NCBI GenBank assembly: GCA_963721385.1
Contig: CAVRJB010000019.1
Span: 806,001-870,000, forward strand
DNA length: 64,000 nucleotides
Direction: 5' to 3'
From: DAOMFB01 sp963721385
GTDB taxonomy: Bacteria > Acidobacteriota > Thermoanaerobaculia > UBA5066
Part shown: piece by piece, positions 8,986-16,815 of the stretch
Layout of the letters: every line of letters starts with the position of its first letter
How positions within the stretch are numbered: position 1 is the stretch's first letter
The notes under the pieces: model-generated
The model's input: only the letters and a program-made list of their open reading frames with translations
Databases searched by the model: none
Told to the model about the DNA's origin: nothing
Translations under genes and position numbers: made by a program

Positions 8986-9384
8986 ATGCCGACACAGCGG
9001 CAAACGGTATCGACCGGCAGCCCTTACGAACCGCTCATCGGCATTTCGCGAGCCGTCAGGGTCGGCAACATCGTTGCCGTGGCCGGCACCGCACCGCTCG
9101 GGCCCGACGGCAAGACGGTCGGCGTCGGAGACCCGGCCATCCAGGTTCGTCGCTGCCTCGAAATCTCGCGCCTCGCGATCGAGCAGCTCGGTGGCAGCCT
9201 TTCGGACGTCGTGCGGACCCGGATTCTCCTGACGCGGATCGACGACTGGCGCGAAGCGGCCCGCGTTCATGGCGAATTCTTCCGGGAGATCCGGCCCGTG
9301 AACACGATCGTGCAGGTGGCTCGGTTCATCGACCCGGAGTGGCTCGTCGAGACGGAAGTCGACGCGGTGGTCCCGAGTCCCTGA
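8986..9384 (+). CDS. RidA/YjgF-family protein
   Basis: A 132-residue member of the Rid family. Archetypal RidA hydrolyses reactive enamine/imine intermediates, such as 2-aminoacrylate, that damage PLP enzymes. The C-terminal family signature is clear (ARFIDPEWLVETEVDAVV), and VVRTRILLTRIDDW matches the subunit-interface region. The arginine of the typical catalytic motif is at ARF. An AGGAGG box lies just before the ATG, 25 bases after hemL, so it probably belongs to the hem operon. A protective role for the PLP enzyme HemL is plausible but inferred only from proximity. Members outside the RidA subgroup can lack imine deaminase activity. Confidence 0.85.
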   Translation: MPTQRQTVSTGSPYEPLIGISRAVRVGNIVAVAGTAPLGPDGKTVGVGDPAIQVRRCLEISRLAIEQLGGSLSDVVRTRILLTRIDDWREAARVHGEFFREIRPVNTIVQVARFIDPEWLVETEVDAVVPSP

Positions 9385-9472
9385 CTTCCGCCCACCCGCC
9401 CCGCCGGCGCGCCTTGCGCTCTCCGGCCGGCGCGGTATCGTCAGGAGGCGCGAGCGCGCGGGAAACCCTCAG

Positions 9473-9907
9473 ATGCCCATCCCCAGAGCCCTCGTCCTGT
9501 TCGCGGCGCTCATGGCGACAGGGTGCGCGAGCGTAACGGTCCACGGCATCGTGCGGGACGAGCAGGGCCAGCCGGTTGCGATCGCCGCGGCGAAGGTGAG
9601 CGATGAGACCACGGGCGCCGTCGTCGTCGCCGGCGACACGAACGCGAACGGATGCCTCGGCCTCTTCGAGCTCGTCAAGGGGCGTCAGCAGTCCTTCGTC
9701 CTCCGGATCGAGGCTCCGGGCTACAGGGAAGCCGTTCTCTCGTTCTCGCGGAAGGAGGTGTTGACGTTGGCCGTCACCCTCATGGCGGAGTCCGGCGCAG
9801 CGGAGAGCACGATCCGCCGCATTCCGTGGGACGAGCAGGCGTCGACGTACAGGCTCTACTGCGTCCAGTCCGTACCGCCCGCCGCCGGAATGATGGGCGT
9901 CCGGTAG
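9473..9907 (+). CDS. Lipoprotein with a carboxypeptidase-regulatory-like beta-sandwich
   Basis: A 144-residue protein with a lipoprotein signal peptide ending in LMATGC (lipid-anchored Cys18). The mature part begins VHGIVRDEQGQPV and continues with GDTNANGCLGLFELVKG, the typical pattern of carboxypeptidase-regulatory-like domains, small beta-sandwiches common in envelope proteins. No catalytic residues are recognisable. A TATCGT hexamer sits about 37 bases upstream and may be its -10 box. The specific role is unknown. Confidence 0.7.
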   Translation: MPIPRALVLFAALMATGCASVTVHGIVRDEQGQPVAIAAAKVSDETTGAVVVAGDTNANGCLGLFELVKGRQQSFVLRIEAPGYREAVLSFSRKEVLTLAVTLMAESGAAESTIRRIPWDEQASTYRLYCVQSVPPAAGMMGVR

Positions 9908-9977
9908 ACCGTTCGCTTCGGAATCCGGGGGCGCCTGCCGCCGCGTAGGGAATGGGAGATTTCCGGAGGAGATCACC

Positions 9978-10622
9978 ATGAAGATCGGAATTCTGGGTTC
10001 GGGAATCGTGGCGCAGACGCTCGCGGCGGGCTTCGTGAAGCACGGGCACGAGGCGATGCTCGGGACGCGCAGCTCCGGAAAGCTGGCGGAATGGGCTGCG
10101 AAGAACAAGGTCGTGAAGATCGGCAGCGTCGCGGACGCCGCCCGCTTCGGCGAGGCGGTCGTCCTTGCCGTGAAGGGGACGGCGGCCGCCGAGGTGCTCC
10201 GCGCCGCGGGACCGGCTGGTCTCGCGGGGAAGACGGTGATCGACGCCACGAACCCGATCGCCGAGGCACCCCCCGAGGACGGCGTCCTCCGCTTCTTCAC
10301 GAGCCTCGACGAATCGCTCATGGAGAAGCTGCAGCGCGCCTTCCCCGAGGCCCGCTTCGTCAAGGCCTTCAGCTCCGTCGGCGCCGGGCTGATGGTCAAC
10401 CCCGCGCTCCCGGGCGGAATGCCGACGATGTTCATCTGCGGGAACGACGACGGCTCGAAGAAGACGGTCCGCGGCATCCTCGACCAGTTCGGGTGGGAAA
10501 TCGCCGACATGGGGAAGGCCGCCGCCGCCCGCGCCATCGAGCCCCTCTGCATGCTCTGGTGCATCCCCGGCTTCCGCGAGAACTCGTGGACCCACGCCTT
10601 CAAGCTGCTGCGGATGGGTTGA
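9978..10622 (+). CDS. NADPH-dependent F420 reductase-like oxidoreductase
   Basis: A 214-residue Rossmann-fold protein that opens with a dinucleotide-binding loop, MKIGILGSGIVAQTLAAGF, and has the TRSS-like phosphate-binding turn (LGTRSS). It continues with AVVLAVKG and KTVIDATNP, the pattern of the F420-oxidoreductase NADP-binding family, many members of which use NAD(P)H and not F420. A GGAGGA box precedes the ATG. The substrate is not predictable; no F420 synthesis genes lie nearby. Confidence 0.75.
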   Translation: MKIGILGSGIVAQTLAAGFVKHGHEAMLGTRSSGKLAEWAAKNKVVKIGSVADAARFGEAVVLAVKGTAAAEVLRAAGPAGLAGKTVIDATNPIAEAPPEDGVLRFFTSLDESLMEKLQRAFPEARFVKAFSSVGAGLMVNPALPGGMPTMFICGNDDGSKKTVRGILDQFGWEIADMGKAAAARAIEPLCMLWCIPGFRENSWTHAFKLLRMG

Positions 10623-10708
10623 CCACCGCCTGAGGTCGCGGCGATGGGGGTCCTTGGGAGCCATCCGCGGGAAGGGGTATCGTCCCGCCCGGTTCCGAAG
10701 GAGGCAGC

Positions 10709-11083
10709 ATGGCGAGGTGGCGGATCGTGCTCGGCCTGGTTGCCGGCGTCCTATTCGTCGCGAGCGCAGCGGCCCATTCGCTTCTCGGCTGGAAGGCGCT
10801 GGCGGCGGAGCTGGCGAAGGTACCGGTGCCCCCGGATCTCGTGAGGGGTCTCGCGATCGGGTGGCACTTTGGTGGCGCCGCGATGCTGGCCTTCGGCGTC
10901 ATCGTGATCCTGCTCTTCCTCGAAGCCCGGCGGAACTCCGCGGTCTCGCTCAGGCCGGCCCTCGTCATCGGCATCGCCTACATCGTCTTCGGCGACGCGG
11001 CGTTCTTCCTCGGCGGCTTCAACCCGTTCTTCCTCGTCTTCATCCTCCCGGGCCTCGCACTCGTCGCCGCCTCCTGGAAGTAG
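10709..11083 (+). CDS. Small four-helix membrane protein of unknown function
   Basis: A 124-residue protein with four predicted transmembrane helices: residues about 6-26, 50-72, 82-103 and 105-122. I do not recognise the family from motifs. A charged loop (AELAKVPVPPDLVRG) lies between helices 1 and 2. An AGGAGG box precedes the ATG by 4-5 bases, and TATCGT about 25 bases further upstream may be the -10 element. No neighbouring gene gives a functional hint. Confidence 0.65.
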   Translation: MARWRIVLGLVAGVLFVASAAAHSLLGWKALAAELAKVPVPPDLVRGLAIGWHFGGAAMLAFGVIVILLFLEARRNSAVSLRPALVIGIAYIVFGDAAFFLGGFNPFFLVFILPGLALVAASWK

Positions 11084-11162
11084 GCAGAGCGGCCCGGAGA
11101 CCCGTCCGAGGGAGACTCGGTCCCGCGCCGCATTAGAATCGCAGGCGTTCTCGGGGGGGAAC

Positions 11163-11615
11163 ATGCTGCGACTGCTGCGCCGGACGCGAACACCTGCCAC
11201 CTTCAGGACGGACGGGAACGTCGCCATTCACGTGCCCGATCTGGATCGTGCCCTGTCGTTCTACGGCGGCGTCCTCGGCTTCCCGGTGATCGAGCGGACG
11301 GCCGACCTCGTCGTCTTCGATACGGGATCGCTTCGGCTCTTCGTGAAGAAGGACGGCCGGAAGGCCCGCGGGTTCATCCCCGCGCTCGAAGTCCAGGACT
11401 GCCGGCGCGCCCGGAGGTACCTGAAGGAGGCCGGCTGCCGCATCGTCCACGACTGGCCGGGCGGGAAGGCGGCCTACTTCCAGGACCCCTTCGGGCTCGT
11501 CCTCGACATCACCGAACGGAATCCGGCCGTGAAGGACCGCTCCCGAAGGACGCCGCACTCCCGGCGTCGAGCGGGCGCGGGAGGGCGACTCCGGCCAGAG
11601 CGCGGGAAGAAATGA
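11163..11615 (+). CDS. VOC (glyoxalase/bleomycin-resistance) superfamily protein
   Basis: A 150-residue protein with one vicinal-oxygen-chelate module: NVAIHVPDLDRALSFYGGVLGFPV at the start and AYFQDPFGLVLDITER at the end, the usual paired beta-alpha-beta-beta-beta pattern. His27 and Glu117 are in positions often used for metal binding. About 30 basic residues follow the domain and are probably disordered. VOC proteins range from lyases to dioxygenases and resistance proteins, so the substrate is open. The TAGAAT at 11134-11139 is a candidate -10 box. Confidence 0.75.
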   Translation: MLRLLRRTRTPATFRTDGNVAIHVPDLDRALSFYGGVLGFPVIERTADLVVFDTGSLRLFVKKDGRKARGFIPALEVQDCRRARRYLKEAGCRIVHDWPGGKAAYFQDPFGLVLDITERNPAVKDRSRRTPHSRRRAGAGGRLRPERGKK

Positions 11616-11695
11616 GGACGCGCGAGCCGCTCGGCCCGCCGGAAAGTTGATATCGTGACGACTCCGGACGAAAGGCGAACGACAAGGAGGGTCTG

Positions 11696-12256
11696 ATGGT
11701 CCCCGTGCTCTCGCTCTGGCTCCCGATCCTTCTCTCGGCGGTGCTCGTGTTCATCGCCAGCTCGATCATCCACATGGTGCTCCCGTTCCACAAGAACGAC
11801 TACCGGAGCCTGCCCGACGAGGACGGCGTCATGGATGCCCTCCGGAAATTCAGCATCTCGCCGGGCGACTACGTCTTTCCCTGCGTGAAGAGCCCGAAGG
11901 AGATGAAGTCTCCCGCGTTCATCGAGAAGCGGAAGAAGGGGCCGGTCGGCATGATGACCGTCATGGAGGGGGGCGAGGTGACGATGGGGCCGCAGCTCGC
12001 CCAGTGGTTCGTCTACTGCGTCGTCGTCGGAATCTTCGCGGCGTACGTCGCCGGGCGAGCCCTCCCGGTCGGCGCTCACTACCGCGCGGTCTTCCGCTTC
12101 GCGGGGGTCACGGCCTTCGTCGGCTATGCGCTGGCGCTCTGGCAGAACACGATCTGGTACAAGCGCGCCTGGGCGACCACACTCCGGTCGACCATTGACG
12201 GATTCGTTTACGGGCTCCTGACGGCCGGCGTCTTCGGGTGGCTCTGGCCGCGTTGA
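11696..12256 (+). CDS. Conserved membrane protein of unknown function
   Basis: A 186-residue protein with an N-terminal helix (residues 7-27) ending in SSIIHMVLPFHKNDYRSLP. A cytoplasmic-looking middle section follows, with PGDYVFPCVKSPKEM and KRKKGPVGMMTVM, and then three further helices in the C-terminal half. This layout resembles a widespread uncharacterised family that I cannot name with certainty. An AGGAGG box precedes the ATG. It is expressed in the same direction as the NmrA-like gene 40 bases downstream. Confidence 0.65.
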   Translation: MVPVLSLWLPILLSAVLVFIASSIIHMVLPFHKNDYRSLPDEDGVMDALRKFSISPGDYVFPCVKSPKEMKSPAFIEKRKKGPVGMMTVMEGGEVTMGPQLAQWFVYCVVVGIFAAYVAGRALPVGAHYRAVFRFAGVTAFVGYALALWQNTIWYKRAWATTLRSTIDGFVYGLLTAGVFGWLWPR

Positions 12257-12296
12257 GGCCGGCCGGCTTCTGAACAGAATTCTCGAAGGGGGAAAC

Positions 12297-13247
12297 ATGG
12301 CCGAAAAGAAGATCATTGCCGTCGTCGGCGCGACCGGCGCCCAGGGGGGCGGCCTCGTCCGCGCGATCCAGAGCGACCCGGCGAGCGGGTTCGTCGCGCG
12401 CGCCCTGACTCGCGACCCGAACTCGGACAAGGCGAAGGAGCTGGCGAAGCTCGGCGCCGAGGTCGTCGCGGCCGACGTGGACGACACCGCGAGCCTCGAG
12501 AAGGCGTTCCGTGGCGCCCACGGCGCCTACTGCGTCACCTTCTTCTGGGCGCACCTCTCGCCCGAGAAGGAGTACGCGGAGGCCGGCGCGATGGCGCAGG
12601 CGGCGAAGCGCGCGGGCGTCTCGCACGCCGTCTGGTCGACGCTGGAAGACACGCGGAAGTGGGTGCCGCTCACCGACAACCGGATGCCGACGCTGATGGG
12701 GAAGTACAAGGTGCCGCACTTCGACTCGAAGGGGGAGTCGAACGCGCATTTCACGAAGGCCGGCGTCCCGACGACGTTTCTCCTGACGTCGTTCTACTGG
12801 GACAACTTCATCTTCTTCGGCATGGGGCCCAAGAAAGGGCCCGACGGCGTCCTCGCGCTCACGCTGCCGATGGGGGACAAGAAGCTCCCCGGCATGGCCG
12901 CCGAGGACATCGGCCGGTGCGCCCTCGGCATCTTCAAGAGAGGGAGCGACTTCATTGGGAAGACCGTCGGCATCGCGGGCGAGCACCTGACCGGCGCGCA
13001 GATGGCGGCGGGCTTCACGAAGGCGCTCGGGCGGGAGGTCCGGTACAACGCCGTCCCGCCCGACGTCTATCGCGGCTTCGGCTTCCCCGGCGCCGAGGAC
13101 CTCGGCAACATGTTCCAGTTCAACCGGGACTTCTCGGACGACTTCTGCGCCGCGCGGAGCCTCGACTTCTCCCGGTCGCTGAACCCGCGGCTCCAGACGT
13201 TCGAGTCCTGGCTTGCAGCGAACGCGGCGCGCATCCCGCTCGAATAG
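12297..13247 (+). CDS. NmrA/HSCARG-type NAD(P)-binding protein
   Basis: A 316-residue atypical short-chain dehydrogenase. The nucleotide-binding loop is VVGATGAQGGGLVRAI near the N-terminus; RALTRDPNS follows where NADP-preferring relatives keep an Arg, and AADVDDTASLEKAF is typical of the NmrA family. The usual Tyr-x3-Lys catalytic pair of SDR enzymes is not in its standard place, in keeping with a redox-sensing or regulatory protein rather than a classical dehydrogenase. A GGGGG box precedes the ATG. The partner protein is unknown. Confidence 0.8.
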   Translation: MAEKKIIAVVGATGAQGGGLVRAIQSDPASGFVARALTRDPNSDKAKELAKLGAEVVAADVDDTASLEKAFRGAHGAYCVTFFWAHLSPEKEYAEAGAMAQAAKRAGVSHAVWSTLEDTRKWVPLTDNRMPTLMGKYKVPHFDSKGESNAHFTKAGVPTTFLLTSFYWDNFIFFGMGPKKGPDGVLALTLPMGDKKLPGMAAEDIGRCALGIFKRGSDFIGKTVGIAGEHLTGAQMAAGFTKALGREVRYNAVPPDVYRGFGFPGAEDLGNMFQFNRDFSDDFCAARSLDFSRSLNPRLQTFESWLAANAARIPLE

Positions 13248-13256
13248 GGCGCTGCG

Positions 13257-14261
13257 TCAATCCGACCGCCGCCGGATGGCGTCGAGGCGCTCGGGCACGA
13301 TGCCGCCGACGTGAGAGAGCTGCGAAAGAACGCGCCGGACGGCGAACGCCGGCTCGTCGGGATCGGCGTCCGTCCCCCGGGGAGCCTGCTCGAGCCGGTC
13401 GAGGAGAGAGAAGAGCCCGTCGACTTCCTTCGCCTTTAGCGGCCGAAGGGCGGAGGCGCATTCCCGGACCTCCAGCGCCGCCTCGATCAGCCGGCTCGCG
13501 GCCCGGGGCGTCGTGGGCGCCTCGGCCGCGATCAGCTCGTGGAGCGAGCGGTGAAGGCGGAGCTCAAGGTCGTCCAGTTCGCGAAGCGCGCGGCGCTCGT
13601 CCTCGGGGAGCCGTTCGGTTTCCGGGCCGAGGGCGTGGCCAAGGGAAGCGAGCGTCCGGGCGAGCTCGAGGCGGGCACGGGCTGCGCCCGACGGCGTGTG
13701 CCGTTCGAAGAAGTCGTCCCGCTCGGGCAACCGGAGCGCCGCCGCCACCGAGGAGAGGCCAGCCGCCCGGCCCTCGCGCCGGGCCCGGCCGGCGACGAAG
13801 ACGAGGTGGCCGAGCAGCTCGGCCGCGACGGCTCCCGTGAGGCCCGGCCGGCCGAGGGCGGCGAGCAGCTCGGCGGCCGCCGGCGCGGGGTCGTAGGCAC
13901 CGCGCTCGAAAAAACCCCGGACGAAGCCCGAAATCGCCCACCGGTAGCTCGCGTACCAGGGCGTGAGGCAGAAGGCCGTCAGCCGCGCCGGAGTCGTGTC
14001 GCCGTTCAAGGCGGCGAGCGTCTCGGGTGGGAGGAGGACGATGTTGAAGGCGTCCTCCTTCTGGTCCCATGAGAGGAGCCACGCTCTCTCGCAGACGGAG
14101 CACCACGGAAGCACGAGATCCTCTCCCCGCATTTCGGACAGCCACGCTGTCGGGCGCTGGCCCGGCCTCCTTGAGAGCGGCTGCCACGTTGCGGGGCGAT
14201 CTGCGCGGCCGGCGGCGGCGACCCGGTCCTCGAGAAAGGCATCGCAGCCGCAGGAAATCAC
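13257..14261 (-). CDS. Unknown cysteine-containing protein encoded with an ABC exporter
   Basis: A 334-residue soluble protein with no family that I recognise. It begins VISCGCDAFLEDR and has a second cysteine pair in PWCSVCERAWLLSW at about residues 52-55, so a CxC plus CxxC metal or redox site in the N-terminal 60 residues is possible. The remainder is largely helical, rich in Leu, Ala, Arg and Glu. Its GTG overlaps the stop of the upstream permease gene by 4 bases (GTGA), so it is probably made together with the exporter. It is convergent with the NmrA-like gene, 9 bases away. Confidence 0.6.
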   Translation of the reverse strand: MISCGCDAFLEDRVAAAGRADRPATWQPLSRRPGQRPTAWLSEMRGEDLVLPWCSVCERAWLLSWDQKEDAFNIVLLPPETLAALNGDTTPARLTAFCLTPWYASYRWAISGFVRGFFERGAYDPAPAAAELLAALGRPGLTGAVAAELLGHLVFVAGRARREGRAAGLSSVAAALRLPERDDFFERHTPSGAARARLELARTLASLGHALGPETERLPEDERRALRELDDLELRLHRSLHELIAAEAPTTPRAASRLIEAALEVRECASALRPLKAKEVDGLFSLLDRLEQAPRGTDADPDEPAFAVRRVLSQLSHVGGIVPERLDAIRRRSD

Positions 14262-16075
14262 GCGCCGAGGTCCAGCGCCGGGTCGAACCGGTCCCAGAGC
14301 TTCGAAAGGAACGAGACGCCGAGGGCAGCCTCGGCGAAGAGCGGGAGCGCGGCGGCGAAGCCCGCGAGCGGAAGGGTCCAGAGGCCGAGAGTCTTCCAGA
14401 GGAGAAAGACGAGGAGCGCGACGAGGACTCCCGATGGGACGAGGGCGACCGCCAGGACGAGCATCGTCGCCAGCGCCGCCACCATCCGGATCCCGACGTG
14501 CTCGAGCCCCGCGGAGGTCCGCGGGCCGGGCGGGAACCAGGACGGGAACGCGAGCGTCGCGCCGTTCTGGAGGACGAGAGTGGCTGCCGCGAGCGCGGGG
14601 AGAAAGACGGCGGCGCCGAGCGCGACCGGGACGAGAGCGCCCAGGCGAAAGAGGCCGCCGAAGGCGTCCGGGCCGGCCTCGCCCACCGCGACCGCCCGGC
14701 CGGCGCGGCCGGCGGCGAGGGCGAGGGCAAGGAAGAGCCCGCTCCACGAGAAGAGAATCGAGAGAAGAAACGGGGCCATGAGCTCGCCCGCGACGAGCCG
14801 TGGCGACGAGAGCGGCCAGAGCTTGAGCGTCGCCGCCTCCGCGAGGTCGCTCCGCAGGTCGTTCCGGAATCCGAGCGTCATCGTCGTCGCGAGCGCCGCG
14901 GTGACGACGACGATCACGAGCGCTCCCGTCGCCGCGACCGAGTCGGCCTCCGGGCGTGAGGTGGCGAGCGCCACGAGGAAGAGCGCCGCGCCTGCCGCGG
15001 CGACGCCGACGAGCGTCCGGCGAAGAGGGCTCCGGTTCCACGCGATCAGGTTCTTCCAGAGGATCGCGACCTCCGGGCGGCCCGCGGGCAAGAGCGGGAA
15101 CGGGAGGCGCCGGCGCCGCGCGGCGGAGGGGAGGCCCTCCTTCCGTCCCCTCTCGCGGAGGGCGCGGTTCTCGGCGCGACGGGCGGCATTCTCGAGCGTC
15201 GCTTCCTCGTAGCGGACGTTCTTCCGGACGACCCAGAGGTAGAGGAAACCGAGAACGCAGAGGGCCGCGGGGAGGGCCCGGAGGAAGCGCGCCCCGTCCG
15301 GCGCGAGGACCGGCTCGAGGGCCGCGCGGAAAGGCGCAAGGATCCAGAGCGGGACGCGCCCGAGAGGTCCCGAGAGGAAAGCGCCCTGGAACGCGACGAG
15401 GCTCGGCCCGTGCCGGCCGGGCGCCTCGGCGGCGCGGGCGAAAGCGAACGCAAGCGTGCCGGCGACCGCCGAGGCGAGGACGAGGGCGGCGAGCACCGCG
15501 GCCGTCTTCTTCGCCCGCCGCCGCACTGGCGGCTCCTCCTCCCAGGCCGCCTTCGTGAAGCCGACCGCGAGGAGGTGGAGGTGCGACGCGGAGAGCAGGA
15601 TCCACGTGCCGAGCGCCGTCCGGATCGCGTCGGCGGGCGATCCTCGCCGCGAGAGGAGCGTGATGAAGAGTGCGGCGCCCAGGAGGCCGATCTGCGGCCG
15701 GAGCAGGGCGAAGTGGACGACCGCGCGGCGCGGGAGCGGTCCGGCGAAGAGGAACTGCGCCTCGCCCTCGGTGAGGGAGAGGGCCGACGACCCCTTCCGG
15801 AAGATCCAGGCGAGGCCCGCGGCGACCAGGAGCCCGGCGGCGGCGAGGAGCGGCGCGACGAGGAGGAGCTCGGGCGAGACGCCCTGCGGCCGCGCCGGGA
15901 GGCGGCGCCCCCCTCCGGACCTGAAGAGGAGGAGGCCGAAGTAAGCGAGCGCCACGGCCAGCCCGACGAGATAGCGGGGCTCCTGAAAGCGCTTCACCCG
16001 CCTCCGGACGCCGTTGGCTAGCGACCGCGTCGCGAGGAAGGCGAACGCCCGGAGCGGGGAGGGAGCCGCGCTCAG
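14258..16075 (-). CDS. Putative ABC exporter membrane subunit (PF16962-like), probable CTG start
   Basis: A large polytopic protein with about a dozen hydrophobic segments. LTEGEAQFLFAGPLPRRAVV resembles the conserved segment of the putative ABC exporter family. The first conventional start is GTG at 15997 (579 residues), but the same frame stays open and protein-like upstream (LRAFAFLATRSLANGVRRRV, just before KRFQEPRYLVGL) back to a CTG at 16075-16073. That CTG overlaps the ATPase stop as CTGA and has GGAG 8 bases upstream. The resulting 605-residue protein recovers the amphipathic N-terminus expected of the family. The ATPase lies upstream and an unknown cysteine protein downstream in one operon. 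The transported substrate is unknown. Confidence 0.78.
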   Translation of the reverse strand: MSAAPSPLRAFAFLATRSLANGVRRRVKRFQEPRYLVGLAVALAYFGLLLFRSGGGRRLPARPQGVSPELLLVAPLLAAAGLLVAAGLAWIFRKGSSALSLTEGEAQFLFAGPLPRRAVVHFALLRPQIGLLGAALFITLLSRRGSPADAIRTALGTWILLSASHLHLLAVGFTKAAWEEEPPVRRRAKKTAAVLAALVLASAVAGTLAFAFARAAEAPGRHGPSLVAFQGAFLSGPLGRVPLWILAPFRAALEPVLAPDGARFLRALPAALCVLGFLYLWVVRKNVRYEEATLENAARRAENRALRERGRKEGLPSAARRRRLPFPLLPAGRPEVAILWKNLIAWNRSPLRRTLVGVAAAGAALFLVALATSRPEADSVAATGALVIVVVTAALATTMTLGFRNDLRSDLAEAATLKLWPLSSPRLVAGELMAPFLLSILFSWSGLFLALALAAGRAGRAVAVGEAGPDAFGGLFRLGALVPVALGAAVFLPALAAATLVLQNGATLAFPSWFPPGPRTSAGLEHVGIRMVAALATMLVLAVALVPSGVLVALLVFLLWKTLGLWTLPLAGFAAALPLFAEAALGVSFLSKLWDRFDPALDLGA

Positions 16076-16791
16076 GCGCCGGTCTCCGTGACCTTCAGGA
16101 AGACGTCCTCGAGCGACGCCTCGCTGCCCCCGGCCGCACGGACCTCCTCGAGAGTTCCCGCGAGGACGGCGCGTCCCTTCGACAGGATGAGGACCCGGTC
16201 GCAGATCTCCTCGACGAGCGGGAGGAGGTGAGACGAGACGAGGACCGCCGCGCCGGCCCGCGCGCGGGCCACGATCGTCTGTTTCATCCGGCGGATCCCG
16301 CCCGGGTCGATCCCCGTCAGCGGCTCGTCGAAAACGAGGACCTTCGGCTCGTGCAGGAGGCCGCAGGCGATCAGGAGCTTCTGCTTCATCCCGCGAGAGA
16401 GCTCGGCCGGCAGGGCGTTCTCCTTGCCGGTCAGCTCCATCTCCGAGAGGAGGGCCGCGGCCCGCGCCCCGGCGTCGGCGACGCCGTAGAGGCGCGCCGT
16501 GAAGGCGAGGTGGTCGGCGACCGTGAGGCTGTCGAAGAGCCTCGGCTCGTCGGGCATGAAGGCGAGACGCCGCTTCGCCTCGACCGGCTCCTTCGCGAGG
16601 TCGAAGCCGGCAATCTCGATCCGCCCCGACGTCGGCGGGAGGATTCCGGCGAGGCAGCGGAGCGTCGTCGTCTTGCCGGCGCCGTTCGGGCCGACGAGGC
16701 CCAGCACCTGCCCGGGCGCGACGTCGAAGTCGAGCCCGTGGACGGCGGTGACGTCCCGGTACGCCTTGACGAGTCCCTCGACGCGGATCAC
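16072..16791 (-). CDS. ABC transporter ATP-binding protein
   Basis: A 239-residue ABC ATPase that powers the exporter encoded immediately downstream. Walker A is GPNGAGKT at 34-41, the signature is LSRGMKQ at 131-137, Walker B is VLVFDEP at 151-157, and the switch His follows in VSSHLLPLVEE. The LSRGMKQKL form of the signature is typical of ABC-2 type exporters. The start is GTG at 16791, 24 bases from the divergent aroC ATG, so both genes share one short promoter region. Confidence 0.92.
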   Translation of the reverse strand: MIRVEGLVKAYRDVTAVHGLDFDVAPGQVLGLVGPNGAGKTTTLRCLAGILPPTSGRIEIAGFDLAKEPVEAKRRLAFMPDEPRLFDSLTVADHLAFTARLYGVADAGARAAALLSEMELTGKENALPAELSRGMKQKLLIACGLLHEPKVLVFDEPLTGIDPGGIRRMKQTIVARARAGAAVLVSSHLLPLVEEICDRVLILSKGRAVLAGTLEEVRAAGGSEASLEDVFLKVTETGA

Positions 16792-16802
16792 GGGCGGGAG
16801 TT

Positions 16803-16808
16803 TAGACT
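16803..16808 (+). promoter_or_regulatory. Candidate -10 box of aroC (TAGACT)
   Basis: TAGACT ends 7 bases before the aroC ATG in the 24-base gap to the divergent ABC ATPase. No Shine-Dalgarno sequence fits between the box and the ATG, so the message would be leaderless. Inferred from spacing only. Confidence 0.45.
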
Positions 16809-16815
16809 CGACCCG

